Of a stretch of 64,000 nt of DNA, positions 16,764-25,644 are shown piece after piece. Made by a program: the position numbers and the translations under genes. The stretch's first letter is position 1. Every line of letters begins with the position of its first letter. This DNA is from CAVVDT01 sp963747005. GTDB taxonomy: Bacteria > Pseudomonadota > Alphaproteobacteria > Rhizobiales > Aestuariivirgaceae. Location: the NCBI GenBank assembly GCA_963747005.1, contig CAVVDT010000004.1, forward strand, positions 248,001-312,000, in the 5' to 3' direction. The notes under the pieces were generated by a model. It was not told the DNA's origin. It worked only from the letters and a program-made list of their open reading frames with translations, and ran no database searches.

Positions 16764-17708
16764 ATGACCAACAGCACCCACGAATACACCGACGATCCCC
16801 GCAACCGCGACATCCTGATCTCGGTCAACGGCGAACTCTTTCCGCGCGACAAGGCGGTGGTGTCGGTGTTCGATTCCGGCTTCATCCTCGGCGACGGGGT
16901 GTGGGAGGGCCTGCGCCTGCATGACGGCGGCATCGCCTTTCTCCGCGCCCACATCGAACGGCTCTACGAAGGCGCGAAAGCCATCGACATGGATATCGGC
17001 CTCGAACCCGACGACCTCGTCGCCCGCATCTTCGCCTGCCTCAAGGCCAACGCCATGATGGACGGCGTCCACATCCGCCTGATGGTGACGCGTGGCGTCA
17101 AGGCGACGCCCTATCAGGACCCGCGCGCCACCATAACCCCGGCTACCATCGTCATCATTCCCGAATACAAGACCCCCAAGCCCGAGGTCATCGAAAGGGG
17201 GATGCGCCTCTTCACCGTGCATGCGCGCCGCGGCGCCCCTGACGTGCAGGACCAGAAGCTCAATTCCCATTCCAAGCTCAACTGCATCACCGCCTGCATC
17301 CAGGCCACCAAGGCCGGCGCCGACGAGGCCCTGATGCTCGATCCCCTGGGGTTCGTTGCCACCTGCAACTCCACCCATTTCTTCATCGTCCGGCGCGGCG
17401 AGGTGTGGACCTCCACCGGCCAGTATTGCATCCCCGGCATCACCCGTTCAGCCGTCATTCGCGTCTGCCGCGACAACGGCATTCCGGTCTTCGAGCGGCA
17501 GTTCTCGCTGTATGACGTCTATGGTGCCGAGGAGGCTTTCGTCACCGGCAGCTTCGCCGGCCTCGCACCGGTCAGGGAAGTTGACGGCCGCCCTCTCGGG
17601 CACCCCCTCGCCAGCCATCCGCAATGGCAGGGCCCGGGGCCGATGGTGAAGCGCCTCACCGCCCTCTACCAGGATCTCGCCCGCCGCGAGGCGGCGCGGC
17701 ATCTTTAG
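16764..17708 (+). CDS. Class IV aminotransferase (branched-chain or D-amino-acid aminotransferase-like)
   Basis: A 314-residue PLP enzyme of fold type IV. It has VFDSGFILGDGVWEGLR at the N-terminus, the Lys of the HSKLN segment as probable PLP lysine, and an EEAFVTGSFAGLAPV motif near the end. It acts on branched-chain or D-amino acids. The start at 16764 follows a GCAAAGG sequence; the frame is open upstream without similarity. The next gene, a sulfotransferase-like protein, begins 15 bp downstream, a pairing suggesting a joint pathway. Confidence 0.83.
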   Translation: MTNSTHEYTDDPRNRDILISVNGELFPRDKAVVSVFDSGFILGDGVWEGLRLHDGGIAFLRAHIERLYEGAKAIDMDIGLEPDDLVARIFACLKANAMMDGVHIRLMVTRGVKATPYQDPRATITPATIVIIPEYKTPKPEVIERGMRLFTVHARRGAPDVQDQKLNSHSKLNCITACIQATKAGADEALMLDPLGFVATCNSTHFFIVRRGEVWTSTGQYCIPGITRSAVIRVCRDNGIPVFERQFSLYDVYGAEEAFVTGSFAGLAPVREVDGRPLGHPLASHPQWQGPGPMVKRLTALYQDLARREAARHL

Positions 17709-17722
17709 GGTGCCGGCCGGTC

Positions 17723-18484
17723 ATGACCTTTAAGCCACTCAGCATCGCCATGTGGTCGGGGCCGCGCAACATCTCGACCGCCATGATGTATTCATTTGCC
17801 AGCCGCGCCGACTGCGCCGTATGGGACGAGCCGTTCTATGCCGCGTTCCTGGCCCGGTCAGGCATCAGCCATCCCATGGACGCCGAGGTGATCGCCGCCG
17901 GCGAGCCCGATTTCGATCGCGTGGTGGCGCGTTGCCTGGGCCCGGTTCCGGGCGGCAAGCCGGTCTTCTACCAGAAGCACATGACCCACCACATGCTGGA
18001 GAGCTTCGACCGGCGCTGGGCGCTGGGGCTCGCCAATGCCTTCCTCATCCGCGCGCCCGAGCGGGTTGTCGCCAGCTATGCGAAAAAGCGCCAGGCCGCG
18101 ACCTTGCGAGATATCGGCGTGGTCGAGCAGACCGCGATCTTCGACATGGTCGCCAACCATTTGGGCGCGCCGCCGCCGGTGGTCGACACCGACGATATTC
18201 TGGTCGATCCCGAAGGCGTCCTCACCGCCTTGTGCGCGGCGTTGGGTATCGGCTTCGATCCGGCAATGCTGGCGTGGGAAAAGGGCCCCAAACCCTATGA
18301 TGGCGTCTGGGCGCCCCACTGGTACAACGCCGTGTGGCAGTCGACCGGTTTTGCCGCACCGCCCGTCGGCCAACCCCGCATCGACGGTGAACTGGCTCGC
18401 CTCGCCGATGCCGCCCGCCCTTTTTACGAGCGCATGCGGCCCTATCGGTTGAAGGGCGTTAGCGATGGCGCAAGGAAAGATTGA
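17723..18484 (+). CDS. Sulfotransferase-like protein
   Basis: 253 residues. The start contains WSGPRNISTAMMYSF, which is a P-loop-like PAPS-binding 5'-PSB motif of sulfotransferases, followed by YQKHMTHHM and FLIRAPERVVASYAKKR (3'-phosphate-binding type loop). Homologues without a proven acceptor are common in alphaproteobacteria and plants. The ATG at 17723 lies 15 bp after the aminotransferase stop, so co-transcription is likely. A longer in-frame start overlaps the previous gene and lacks similarity. Confidence 0.75.
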   Translation: MTFKPLSIAMWSGPRNISTAMMYSFASRADCAVWDEPFYAAFLARSGISHPMDAEVIAAGEPDFDRVVARCLGPVPGGKPVFYQKHMTHHMLESFDRRWALGLANAFLIRAPERVVASYAKKRQAATLRDIGVVEQTAIFDMVANHLGAPPPVVDTDDILVDPEGVLTALCAALGIGFDPAMLAWEKGPKPYDGVWAPHWYNAVWQSTGFAAPPVGQPRIDGELARLADAARPFYERMRPYRLKGVSDGARKD

Positions 18485-18488
18485 TGGA

Positions 18489-18881
18489 TCAGCGGTGGGC
18501 GCTGCTCCCGGCATTGTGCTCGGCGGCAACCGCGGCATGGGCGCCCGGAACACCCTCCTTTTCCACCAGCAATTCGGCCTTCCTGAGTTCCCTTTCGGTC
18601 TCCTCGAAGGCCGCCTGGGCATCGCTCAGTTGCAATTTGAGGTCGTCCATGGAGTGCGACATGTTCTCCCGCCGCAACCTGAGTGCCTTGGCGGTCATGG
18701 AGTAGTTGAAGTTCTTGGGATCGCTGACCCCGTTCTTGCCTTCCTCTATGGCAATCTGCTGGTCGAGTTCGTCCTGCTTGCGTTTGAAATCCGCGATCAT
18801 CAACTCGATTTCGAACACCTGGCGGCGCTTCTCCTCGAACCGGAAACGCTGCAGCCTCAGGATCGTGTCCTTGGAACGCAT
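18489..18881 (-). CDS. fliJ: Flagellar export chaperone FliJ
   Basis: A 130-residue, highly charged coiled-coil protein. The N-terminus (MRSKDTILRLQRFRFEEKRRQV) and the placement next to ctrA match FliJ of Hyphomicrobiales. FliJ links FliI ATPase to FlhA in the flagellar type III export apparatus. The stop lies 4 bp from the convergent end of the sulfotransferase gene. The usual partner fliI is not in the window. A GAGAGG sequence precedes the start. Confidence 0.85.
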   Translation of the reverse strand: MRSKDTILRLQRFRFEEKRRQVFEIELMIADFKRKQDELDQQIAIEEGKNGVSDPKNFNYSMTAKALRLRRENMSHSMDDLKLQLSDAQAAFEETERELRKAELLVEKEGVPGAHAAVAAEHNAGSSAHR

Positions 18882-19014
18882 GGGTCTTGCCTCTCAAAAA
18901 GCCTTACGCGAACTAACCGATATTGCCATCCGGCCTGTCTGCCATGGGCGGTCTCAATTCCGCCTTGGCCCGCCCCTGGCACAAATCCGATCTCAACTCT
19001 TTTCTCCATTGGAC

Positions 19015-19048
19015 GAATCAACTAGCGTGGAGATTCCGGTCGTGAGTC
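19015..19048 (+). promoter_or_regulatory. Cluster of three GANTC sites upstream of ctrA
   Basis: GAATC at 19015, GATTC at 19032 and GAGTC at 19044, three CcrM methylation sites in 34 bp. In Caulobacter a methylated GANTC site silences the ctrA P1 promoter until replication passes, with GcrA as partner. The sites lie about 300 bp before the ctrA start. Confidence 0.6.
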
Positions 19049-19227
19049 AGTATGAACGAACAGACTTAAGGCTCGGTAAATGGGGACGACGGTGCAGGAT
19101 GACGGCGCAATCCGGGGACAGATGGGGCTTCCCGCACGCACCTCGACGCAACGTTCAGGACTTGCCGGCGCCATTGCGCTGAAGGGTCCCGCAGGGTTTG
19201 TCGCGAACGGTCGGGAATTAGGTTTTG

Positions 19228-19266
19228 TTAACCTTTCCTCGCGTATCTTAACTATCAGTCTTAACC
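19228..19266 (+). promoter_or_regulatory. Cluster of TTAAC half-sites upstream of ctrA
   Basis: TTAACC at 19228, TTAAC at 19248 and TTAACC at 19261. These resemble CtrA half-sites, but the spacings (16 and 9 bp) are not the canonical seven. They may permit CtrA autoregulation. Confidence 0.4.
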
Positions 19267-19343
19267 ACTAGAGCGATCCGGTCGCTTCGGCGAAGGAGGC
19301 GCGACCGGACCCGGCTACCACGGCGGGTTGAGAGGGGATTCGC

Positions 19344-20036
19344 ATGAGAGTTCTGCTGATTGAAGACAATTCCGCCACGGCGCAAAGCATCGAGCTGATG
19401 CTCAAGTCGGAAGGCTTCAATGTATATACGACCGATCTGGGCGAAGAGGGCGTCGACCTCGGCAAGCTCTACGACTACGACATCATTCTTCTCGACCTCA
19501 ACCTGCCCGACATGAGCGGTTATGAAGTCCTGAAGACGCTGCGGGTGAGCAAGGTCAATACCCCCATTCTCATTCTCTCTGGCCTCGCCGGCATCGAGGA
19601 CAAGGTCCGCGGTCTCGGCTTCGGCGCCGACGATTACATGACCAAGCCCTTCCATAAGGATGAACTGGTGGCCCGCATCCAGGCCATCGTGCGACGCTCC
19701 AAGGGCCATGCCCAGTCGGTCATCACCACTGGTGATCTTGTCGTCAATCTCGACACCAAGACCGTGGAAGTCGGCGGCCAGCGCGTGCATCTGACCGGCA
19801 AGGAATACCAGATGCTGGAACTGCTATCCCTGCGCAAGGGCACCACCCTCACCAAGGAGATGTTCCTCAACCATCTCTATGGCGGCATGGACGAGCCGGA
19901 ACTGAAGATCATCGACGTCTTCATCTGCAAGCTGCGCAAGAAGCTTGCCTCCGCCGCCGGCGGCAAGAACTTCATCGAGACCGTATGGGGCCGCGGCTAC
20001 GTGCTGCGTGAACTGGACGACGACGTGGCAGCCTGA
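19344..20036 (+). CDS. ctrA: Cell cycle response regulator CtrA
   Basis: A 230-residue OmpR-type response regulator: receiver domain 1-115 with phospho-acceptor Asp51 (LLDLNLPDMSGYE), a conserved TKPF lysine, and a winged-helix domain with VHLTGKEYQMLELLSLRKG. The C-terminus ends in DDDVAA; two terminal alanines are needed for ClpXP degradation of Caulobacter CtrA. It is phosphorylated through ChpT, whose gene is 3 kb downstream, and controls flagella, pili, division and replication. GAGGGG precedes the ATG. An intrinsic terminator follows at 20068-20094. Confidence 0.97.
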   Translation: MRVLLIEDNSATAQSIELMLKSEGFNVYTTDLGEEGVDLGKLYDYDIILLDLNLPDMSGYEVLKTLRVSKVNTPILILSGLAGIEDKVRGLGFGADDYMTKPFHKDELVARIQAIVRRSKGHAQSVITTGDLVVNLDTKTVEVGGQRVHLTGKEYQMLELLSLRKGTTLTKEMFLNHLYGGMDEPELKIIDVFICKLRKKLASAAGGKNFIETVWGRGYVLRELDDDVAA

Positions 20037-20067
20037 CGGCTGCCTTTTCACATTCTCATCGTCTTCG

Positions 20068-20094
20068 AAATGCCCGGCCTGAGGTCGGGCATTT
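20068..20094 (+). terminator. Intrinsic terminator-like hairpin after ctrA
   Basis: A perfect 9-bp stem AAATGCCCG / CGGGCATTT around a 9-base loop, 30 bp after the ctrA stop. It lies between convergent genes and may work in both directions; the stem's own A/T pairs take the place of a long U tract. Confidence 0.65.
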
Positions 20095-20109
20095 GCGCAT
20101 CCGCCGTCG

Positions 20110-20604
20110 CTACGGCGCGCACTTCTCGTAGCGCATGCAGCCGGTATAGTTGGAGTTGGCGCTGCCCCAGTTCTTGACGCACTGCTGATGCCAATAACTG
20201 CAGCGGCCCGACGTCACGGGCTGGCTTTCATCGGGCGGGCTGTAATTGTCGTAGGGTGGCCCGCCATAATAGAAGTAGGGATCGCCGCCGTAATAGTAGC
20301 CGGGATAACCCCAGTAGGGCGCCACGTAGCCCCACCCGCGATAACCGCCGCGCCAGCCACGGTAGCCGCGATGCCAGTCGTGGTCGCCGCGGTGCCAGTC
20401 GCGGTGGCCGTTCCAGTGACCCTGGTTGTGCGGCCGTCGATAGGTGCTCACCTGGATGACGGGAGTCGTCGTTTTCATCATCGCCGCCTGGTCGCCAGCG
20501 TTCGGGCCGCCGGCAATTGTCGCCATGACGCCCGTGCTGCCGCTGAAGGCGAGTACGGCGGCGGTGGCGCAGAAAGCGAATGCCCTGAGTGGATGCATGG
20601 CCAT
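20110..20604 (-). CDS. Small secreted Gly/Tyr/Trp-rich protein, cysteine-containing C-terminus
   Basis: 164 residues. A signal peptide covers about the first 30 (MAMHPLRAFAFCATAAVLAF). A His/Trp/Arg/Gly-rich middle (HWNGHRDWHRGDHDWHRGY, then GGYRGWGYVAPYWGYPGYYY) is followed by a conserved C-terminal module with four cysteines (CSYWHQQC, GCMRYEKC). It resembles small exported repeat proteins of rhizobia such as BA14K relatives, but membership is uncertain. Likely periplasmic or outer-surface; two disulfides are possible. Convergent with ctrA. Confidence 0.65.
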   Translation of the reverse strand: MAMHPLRAFAFCATAAVLAFSGSTGVMATIAGGPNAGDQAAMMKTTTPVIQVSTYRRPHNQGHWNGHRDWHRGDHDWHRGYRGWRGGYRGWGYVAPYWGYPGYYYGGDPYFYYGGPPYDNYSPPDESQPVTSGRCSYWHQQCVKNWGSANSNYTGCMRYEKCAP

Positions 20605-20772
20605 GCCTTTTCCTTCTTCGCTTTGGCCTCTCTATCGTGCAGATGGTATCTGGCCGGCCCCGATCAAGATCAGTTTGCATCGCCGCCTCAAAGTTAATTT
20701 ATCGCCTTCCTTTGCGGCAGGTGCTATGAGTTGCCGGCTTGGCACCGGCCTGCTGCGGGGGAGTCGCCGTTC

Positions 20773-21699
20773 ATGATCGTCACGCTCGATCTCACCAAAT
20801 TGCTCGCCGACGGCAAAATCACGCGCGTAGAACATGACAGGTTGCTGGCGCTCGGCACCAAGGCTACGGGATCGCTGGTTTTCAACATCCTCATTGCCTT
20901 CGGCGTCATCGGCGTCGCTGCCGGCATCATCGTCCTGGTGCCCAACGCAGCAACGGGTATCGTCATCGGCGGCAGCCTGCTTGCCGGTGGCCTCGCGGCC
21001 TACGCTGCCGGCCTCAAGCAATGGGAGGTCCTGGCAAGCATCTGCGTTCTGGTCGGCGCCCTTGTACTCGGTGGTGGCGTGATCGTGCTGACCAATGCTT
21101 CCGTGGCCGCCTTCCTTGCCATCGCGGTTGGCTTTGCCGTGGCCGGCGCGGTTGCCGGCAGCGGCCTTCTGGTATCGCTTGCGGTGCTGGCGCTGTCCTC
21201 GGCCATCGGTGCGCGCACCGGCTATGAACATGCCACCTATTTCCTCGGCATCGAGGAGCCCGCCTTGACCATCTTGCTCTTCGCCGCCGTGGCGCTCGGC
21301 ACATTCCTGATATCCAGGGTCGTCTCCGCCGCCCACGAGCGCCTTGCCATAATCGCTTCGCGCACCAGCCTCTTCCTGGTCAATTTCGGCTTCTGGATCG
21401 GCTCGCTGTGGGGCGACAGGATAGGGCAAACGGACTTTCATATCCCGGAGATCGTGTTCAGCGTGGGTTGGGCCGTCGGGCTCATCGGCCTTGCCGCATG
21501 GGCGACCTTCCGCGAGCGGATCTGGGTGATAAACCTGGCGGCGGTCTTCGGCGCCATCCATTTCTACACCCAGTGGTTCGAGCATCTCGGCGCCCAACCG
21601 GCCAGCGTCCTTATCGGCGGACTGGTGGCCATCGCCTTTGCCTTGGGCCTGCGCCAGCTTAATCGCAAGCCTGATACTACCACCGCATCACAAGCCTGA
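20773..21699 (+). CDS. DUF2157-like polytopic membrane protein
   Basis: 308 residues. The N-terminal ~35 residues (DLTKLLADGKITRVEHDRLLALG) are a cytoplasmic helical segment typical of DUF2157 proteins, followed by roughly ten hydrophobic helices. No catalytic motif is visible and function is unknown. The ATG at 20773 follows GGGGGAG at suitable distance. An MFS gene starts 60 bp downstream. Confidence 0.65.
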   Translation: MIVTLDLTKLLADGKITRVEHDRLLALGTKATGSLVFNILIAFGVIGVAAGIIVLVPNAATGIVIGGSLLAGGLAAYAAGLKQWEVLASICVLVGALVLGGGVIVLTNASVAAFLAIAVGFAVAGAVAGSGLLVSLAVLALSSAIGARTGYEHATYFLGIEEPALTILLFAAVALGTFLISRVVSAAHERLAIIASRTSLFLVNFGFWIGSLWGDRIGQTDFHIPEIVFSVGWAVGLIGLAAWATFRERIWVINLAAVFGAIHFYTQWFEHLGAQPASVLIGGLVAIAFALGLRQLNRKPDTTTASQA

Positions 21700-21759
21700 A
21701 CCGCGAGAACGCGTCCCTTGCCACATACCCCGCAGCCTCCTCGCGGCGATGGCATCACC

Positions 21760-22944
21760 ATGGCACCCGGCACCAAGGTGCGCTCGATCGCGCTGCTCGT
21801 CATCGCCGAATGCGGCGCCATGAGCCTGTGGTTCGTTTCAGCCGCCATCCTGCCCGACATGCTGGCGGAAACGCCAATCCCCCGCCTCGCCCAGGCCTTG
21901 CTCTCCAGCGGCGTGCAGGCCGGCTTCGTGATCGGCGCGGTGACGTCCGCCGTCCTGGGCATCGCCGACCGCTTCGATCCCCGCCGCGTCCTGTTGTGGA
22001 GCGCGCTCGCCGCGGCAATCGTCAATGCCTGCCTGCTGGTGCTGCCCGTCGGCGGCGCCCTGGCCATCGCCGCCCGGGTCCTCACCGGCACGTTGCTAGC
22101 CGGCGTCTATCCGGTCGGCATGAAGATTGCGGTCGGCTGGGGCCTCAAGGACCGTGGCTTCCTGGTCGGCCTCCTGGTGGGTGCCTTGACGCTGGGCTCG
22201 GCCTCGCCGCATCTGGCAGCCCTGATGGGCGGGGCCGATTGGCGCATTGCCGTCATCACGACCTCGCTGGCGGCGTTGCTGGCAGGGCTGTTGATGCTGG
22301 CCGTCGACCTCGGCCCGCTGCATGCCCGCTCGCCGCGCTTCGACGCCCGCGCCATCACCCTCGCCTGGTCCGACCGCCGCATCCGCCTCGCCTATGCCGG
22401 CTATCTCGGCCACATGTGGGAACTCTATGCCATGTGGGCCTGGATCGGCACCGCTGCGGCAGCCACCTACGCCACCGGCATGCCGCGGGCCAGCGCCATC
22501 GACCTTGCCAAGCTGACGGCCTTTCTGGCCATCGGCCTCGGCGGCTTTGCCAGCATCGCTGCCGGCCTCCTCGCCGATCGCATCGGCAAGGCCGAAATCG
22601 CCATCATCGCCATGCTGGCAAGCGGCTCGGCCGCCCTGTTGACAGCCTGGAGCTTTGGCGGTCCGGCCTGGTTGACGTTGCTGCTGATGGTCGTCTGGGG
22701 CATCGCGGTCGTCCCTGATTCAGCCCAGTTCTCGGCCCTGGTCGCCGATGCATCGCCGCCGGCGCTTGCCGGCAGCCTGATGAGCCTGCAAACGGCTCTC
22801 GGCTTCACCCTGACCATATTTACCGTGCAGCTAACACCGCTGGCCGCCGCTGCCATGGGCTGGCCCATCGTCATTTCCCTCATGGCACTCGGCCCTGCCT
22901 ATGGCGTGTGGGCCATGCTGCGCTTGAGAAAAATGAGCGTCTGA
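21760..22944 (+). CDS. MFS transporter
   Basis: 394 residues and about twelve transmembrane helices. The loop-2 region IADRFDPRRVLLW and the domain-linker counterpart LLADRIGKAEIA are the two MFS signature loops. The substrate is unknown. Start chosen at ATG 21760; a TTG at 21718 extends the frame by 14 residues. It ends 3 bp from the convergent stop of chpT. Confidence 0.85.
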   Translation: MAPGTKVRSIALLVIAECGAMSLWFVSAAILPDMLAETPIPRLAQALLSSGVQAGFVIGAVTSAVLGIADRFDPRRVLLWSALAAAIVNACLLVLPVGGALAIAARVLTGTLLAGVYPVGMKIAVGWGLKDRGFLVGLLVGALTLGSASPHLAALMGGADWRIAVITTSLAALLAGLLMLAVDLGPLHARSPRFDARAITLAWSDRRIRLAYAGYLGHMWELYAMWAWIGTAAAATYATGMPRASAIDLAKLTAFLAIGLGGFASIAAGLLADRIGKAEIAIIAMLASGSAALLTAWSFGGPAWLTLLLMVVWGIAVVPDSAQFSALVADASPPALAGSLMSLQTALGFTLTIFTVQLTPLAAAAMGWPIVISLMALGPAYGVWAMLRLRKMSV

Positions 22945-22947
22945 CGC

Positions 22948-23571
22948 CTATCCCCGCGCCGCCGTTATCGCCGCCCCGTCATCGCTCAGTTCGACCACCA
23001 GATCGAACCCCGCCTCGCCTGCCAGGCGTTTCATGTAGTAGGGCTGCACCAGCCGGGCGTCCATTTCCTCCAGCGGCAATGAGCCGTCGAGGACCTGCGT
23101 GAGCTTTTCGCTGATGCGGGCGTTTTCACCGCGCGAGCGGGCGGTGAGGGTCTGGCCATCGGCGGCGATTTCCACCACCCCGCCGCGTGGAATGGTCGAT
23201 ATCGCCACCAGCATCATGTTCATCAACAACTTGACTTCGAGTTTGGGCCGGTTTTCGCGCGGCGCCTGCCAGTCGAGCTTGACCTTTTCCTCGCCGACGA
23301 ACAACCGGGCGATATCGCCGGCCTCGCCCAGATCGATATTCGAGCCTTGCGAGCCCGACGCGCCGAAAGCCAGGCGGCAGAACTGCAGTTTCGCCGAGGC
23401 CTGCCTGGCCGACCGCCGCACCAGGTCGAAGGCCACCTCGCGCATCGCCTCATCGTCCTCGTCCTCGAGCACTTCGAGCCCGTTGGCGACCGCCCCGACA
23501 GGCGAGATCACGTCGTGGCAAACCCGGCTGCACAATAGCGCCGCGAGATCGAGATCACTGAGGTCGGCCAT
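22948..23571 (-). CDS. chpT: Histidine phosphotransferase ChpT
   Basis: 207 residues. The dimerisation and phosphotransfer helix reads LLCSRVCHDVISPVGAVANG with His19 as phospho-site, followed by NGLEVLEDEDDE and a degenerate Bergerat-like C-terminal domain. ChpT relays phosphate from CckA to CtrA and CpdR. Start at 23571: the preceding frame is open but not conserved. Together with sciP and ctrA in 9 kb this groups CtrA's phosphodonor, the regulator itself and its inhibitor. Confidence 0.9.
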   Translation of the reverse strand: MADLSDLDLAALLCSRVCHDVISPVGAVANGLEVLEDEDDEAMREVAFDLVRRSARQASAKLQFCRLAFGASGSQGSNIDLGEAGDIARLFVGEEKVKLDWQAPRENRPKLEVKLLMNMMLVAISTIPRGGVVEIAADGQTLTARSRGENARISEKLTQVLDGSLPLEEMDARLVQPYYMKRLAGEAGFDLVVELSDDGAAITAARG

Positions 23572-23824
23572 GCGCGTAGATACCCCCTGCCTTGCCTGCT
23601 TCTTCGTTACCCGACAACCTCCCCCTGCCATAGCCGACCCGGCCCGGGGTTCCAAGCGGCAGCCGCAGCGAACCGATAAATCGTTGCTACGTCTCGATTT
23701 TGGCTTGAACTCCACGGCCTCACCCATTAGGCCATGACGCCTTGTCGGTCGTGGGAGACGATTTTCCTGCCGCCAATTCGCAAACTTTGTCCCTCCTTGC
23801 GCCCGACCTGTCGATGAGTTTCAC

Positions 23825-24667
23825 ATGACCGACCCGCAAAGCCTCGTCTCCGAGCCCCGGCTCGCCGCGCTGATTGCCCTTGCCGCCGATGCGGGCAAAG
23901 CTATCATGGACATCTATGCCGACGCCTTCTCGCACGCCCTGAAGGACGACAAATCGCCGGTGACCGACGCCGATACCGCCGCTGAGGCGATCATCCTCGC
24001 CGGTCTGGCAGCGGCCGACCCCGAAACACCGGTCATTTCCGAAGAAGCCGCCTCGGCGGGACATATCCCTGAGGTTGCCGGCACCTTCTATCTGGTCGAC
24101 CCGCTCGACGGCACCCGCGAATTCATCAGCCGCAATGGCGAGTTCACCGTCAATATCGCCCTCATCGAGAACGGCCGGCCGAGCCTTGGGGTCGTCTACG
24201 CGCCGGCCCGCGGGCGCATGTTCTGCGGTCGCCGTGGTCATGGTGCCGCCGTGGCCGAGTTCGATCCGGCAAGCGTCGGTGCCCTCCAATGGCGCCGCAT
24301 TTCGGTGAGGGGCGGAAAATCGCCATGTCTGCGTGTCGTCGCCTCGCGCTCCCATCGTGACGAAAAGACCGAAGACTTCATTGCCCGCCTCGGCGACACC
24401 GAGATCGTCGCTGCCGGTTCATCGTTGAAGTTCTGCCTGGTGGCAGCGGGCGAAGCCGATCTCTATCCCCGCTTCGGCCGCACCATGGAATGGGACACCG
24501 CCGCCGGCCAGGCCGTCCTCGAGGCCGCCGGCGGCGCTGTCGTGACCGAAGATGCATCGCCTCTCCTCTACGGCAAGCGCGAAAGAGCCTTCGACAATCC
24601 CGCCTTCATTGCCGGCGGTGCAGACGTGGCGGAAATCGTTAACGGTTTGCAAACAAACCCGCGCTAA
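23825..24667 (+). CDS. cysQ: 3'(2'),5'-bisphosphate nucleotidase CysQ
   Basis: 280 residues of the inositol-monophosphatase superfamily. Metal-binding motifs are visible: ISEE (Glu73-Glu74), DPLDGT (92-97) and MEWDTAAG near residue 222. It hydrolyses 3'-phosphoadenosine 5'-phosphate to AMP, recycling the by-product of PAPS-dependent sulfur assimilation and sulfotransferases; a sulfotransferase-like gene is 5 kb away. Orientation is divergent from chpT. Confidence 0.9.
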   Translation: MTDPQSLVSEPRLAALIALAADAGKAIMDIYADAFSHALKDDKSPVTDADTAAEAIILAGLAAADPETPVISEEAASAGHIPEVAGTFYLVDPLDGTREFISRNGEFTVNIALIENGRPSLGVVYAPARGRMFCGRRGHGAAVAEFDPASVGALQWRRISVRGGKSPCLRVVASRSHRDEKTEDFIARLGDTEIVAAGSSLKFCLVAAGEADLYPRFGRTMEWDTAAGQAVLEAAGGAVVTEDASPLLYGKRERAFDNPAFIAGGADVAEIVNGLQTNPR

Positions 24668-24778
24668 TTTTCACCAAATGCCCCCCTTGCGGCCGCATGG
24701 TCGCCATGGGCAAGCGGCAGGATCGGCAGTTGCATCACGATTGTGAGGCCGCTGCATCCTCAAGTGTCGTCAGTTGCC

Positions 24779-25423
24779 ATGAGTTCGAGGTATCGTCCCG
24801 TGACCAATATCAAACATCGCTCCTTCATCGCCGCCGGCGCGCTCACGCTGGCACTCGCCTGCTTCGCCATGCCGGCCGCGGTTGATCCCGCGCTGGCCAA
24901 CAGCAGCCAGACCTCGGTGCCCGTCGCCCAGGACCCGGCCGCGACCTTTTCCGTATCCGAAGTCGTCGGTGCCGGTCAGCAGTTCTTCGGCGTGACCACC
25001 AAGGGCCTCGCCCAGGCGGTCGAATATGTCTTTTCGCAAGCCGGCCGCCCCTCGGGCTACATCATCGGCGAAGAGGCCGCCGGCGCCTTTTTCGGCGGCT
25101 TGCGCTACGGCGAAGGTACGCTTTATCTGAAAAACGGCACCCGCCGGAAGGTTTACTGGCAGGGCCCCTCCGTCGGTTTCGATTTCGGCGGCGACGGCGC
25201 CCGCTCGCTGGTGCTGGTCTACAACATCACCTCGCCGAACGAGATCTTCGACCGCTTCGTCGGTGTCGAGGGTTCGGCCTATGTCGTCGGCGGGCTGGGG
25301 ATCAACTTCCAGTCCAACGAGCACCTGAAGCTGGCTCCCATCCGCACCGGCGTCGGTGCCCGGCTGGGCGCCAATGTCGGCTACCTCAAATACACCAGCA
25401 AGCCCACCTGGAACCCCTTCTGA
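24779..25423 (+). CDS. EipA family (DUF1134) envelope protein
   Basis: 214 residues: signal peptide (SFIAAGALTLALACFAM), a low-complexity linker, then a DUF1134 domain with GYIIGEEAAGAFFGGLRYGEG, WQGPSVGFDFGGDG and SAYVVGGLGIN. Brucella EipA is a periplasmic beta-barrel-type protein needed for envelope integrity. The ATG at 24779 gives a normal signal peptide; GTG at 24800 would also fit. The hairpin after the stop (25455-25487) may end the transcript. Confidence 0.87.
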   Translation: MSSRYRPVTNIKHRSFIAAGALTLALACFAMPAAVDPALANSSQTSVPVAQDPAATFSVSEVVGAGQQFFGVTTKGLAQAVEYVFSQAGRPSGYIIGEEAAGAFFGGLRYGEGTLYLKNGTRRKVYWQGPSVGFDFGGDGARSLVLVYNITSPNEIFDRFVGVEGSAYVVGGLGINFQSNEHLKLAPIRTGVGARLGANVGYLKYTSKPTWNPF

Positions 25424-25454
25424 GCGACCCTCAGGGCCTGTCGAGCACGCCCCC

Positions 25455-25487
25455 GCACCCGCCTGAAAGCAAAAAGCTGGCGGGTGC
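25455..25487 (+). terminator. Hairpin after the eipA-like gene
   Basis: Perfect 9-bp arms GCACCCGCC and GGCGGGTGC, 32 bp after the stop. No clear U tract follows, so terminator function is tentative. Confidence 0.4.
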
Positions 25488-25644
25488 GCGCTTGATTGCC
25501 ATCGCCTTGACACATGTCCCTTGCTATCCTTGAAGCCGTCTTGATGCCGGACGAGTGCCTGACAGTGCCCGTTAGGGGCTTGTCTGGCGCCGGATTTGCA
25601 AGCCGGAGCCCAAGACACGGTGGTACGGCGTATGAGGGTTTGTC

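Noticed and set aside
19248..19264. Canonical CtrA box in the ctrA promoter
   Set aside because: The TTAA half-sites are separated by nine bases, not seven, so only half-site status is claimed.
24645..24654. GTTTGCAAAC palindrome shared with 14331-14340
   Set aside because: This copy lies within the end of the cysQ coding sequence, so the match to the sciP upstream palindrome is probably chance.
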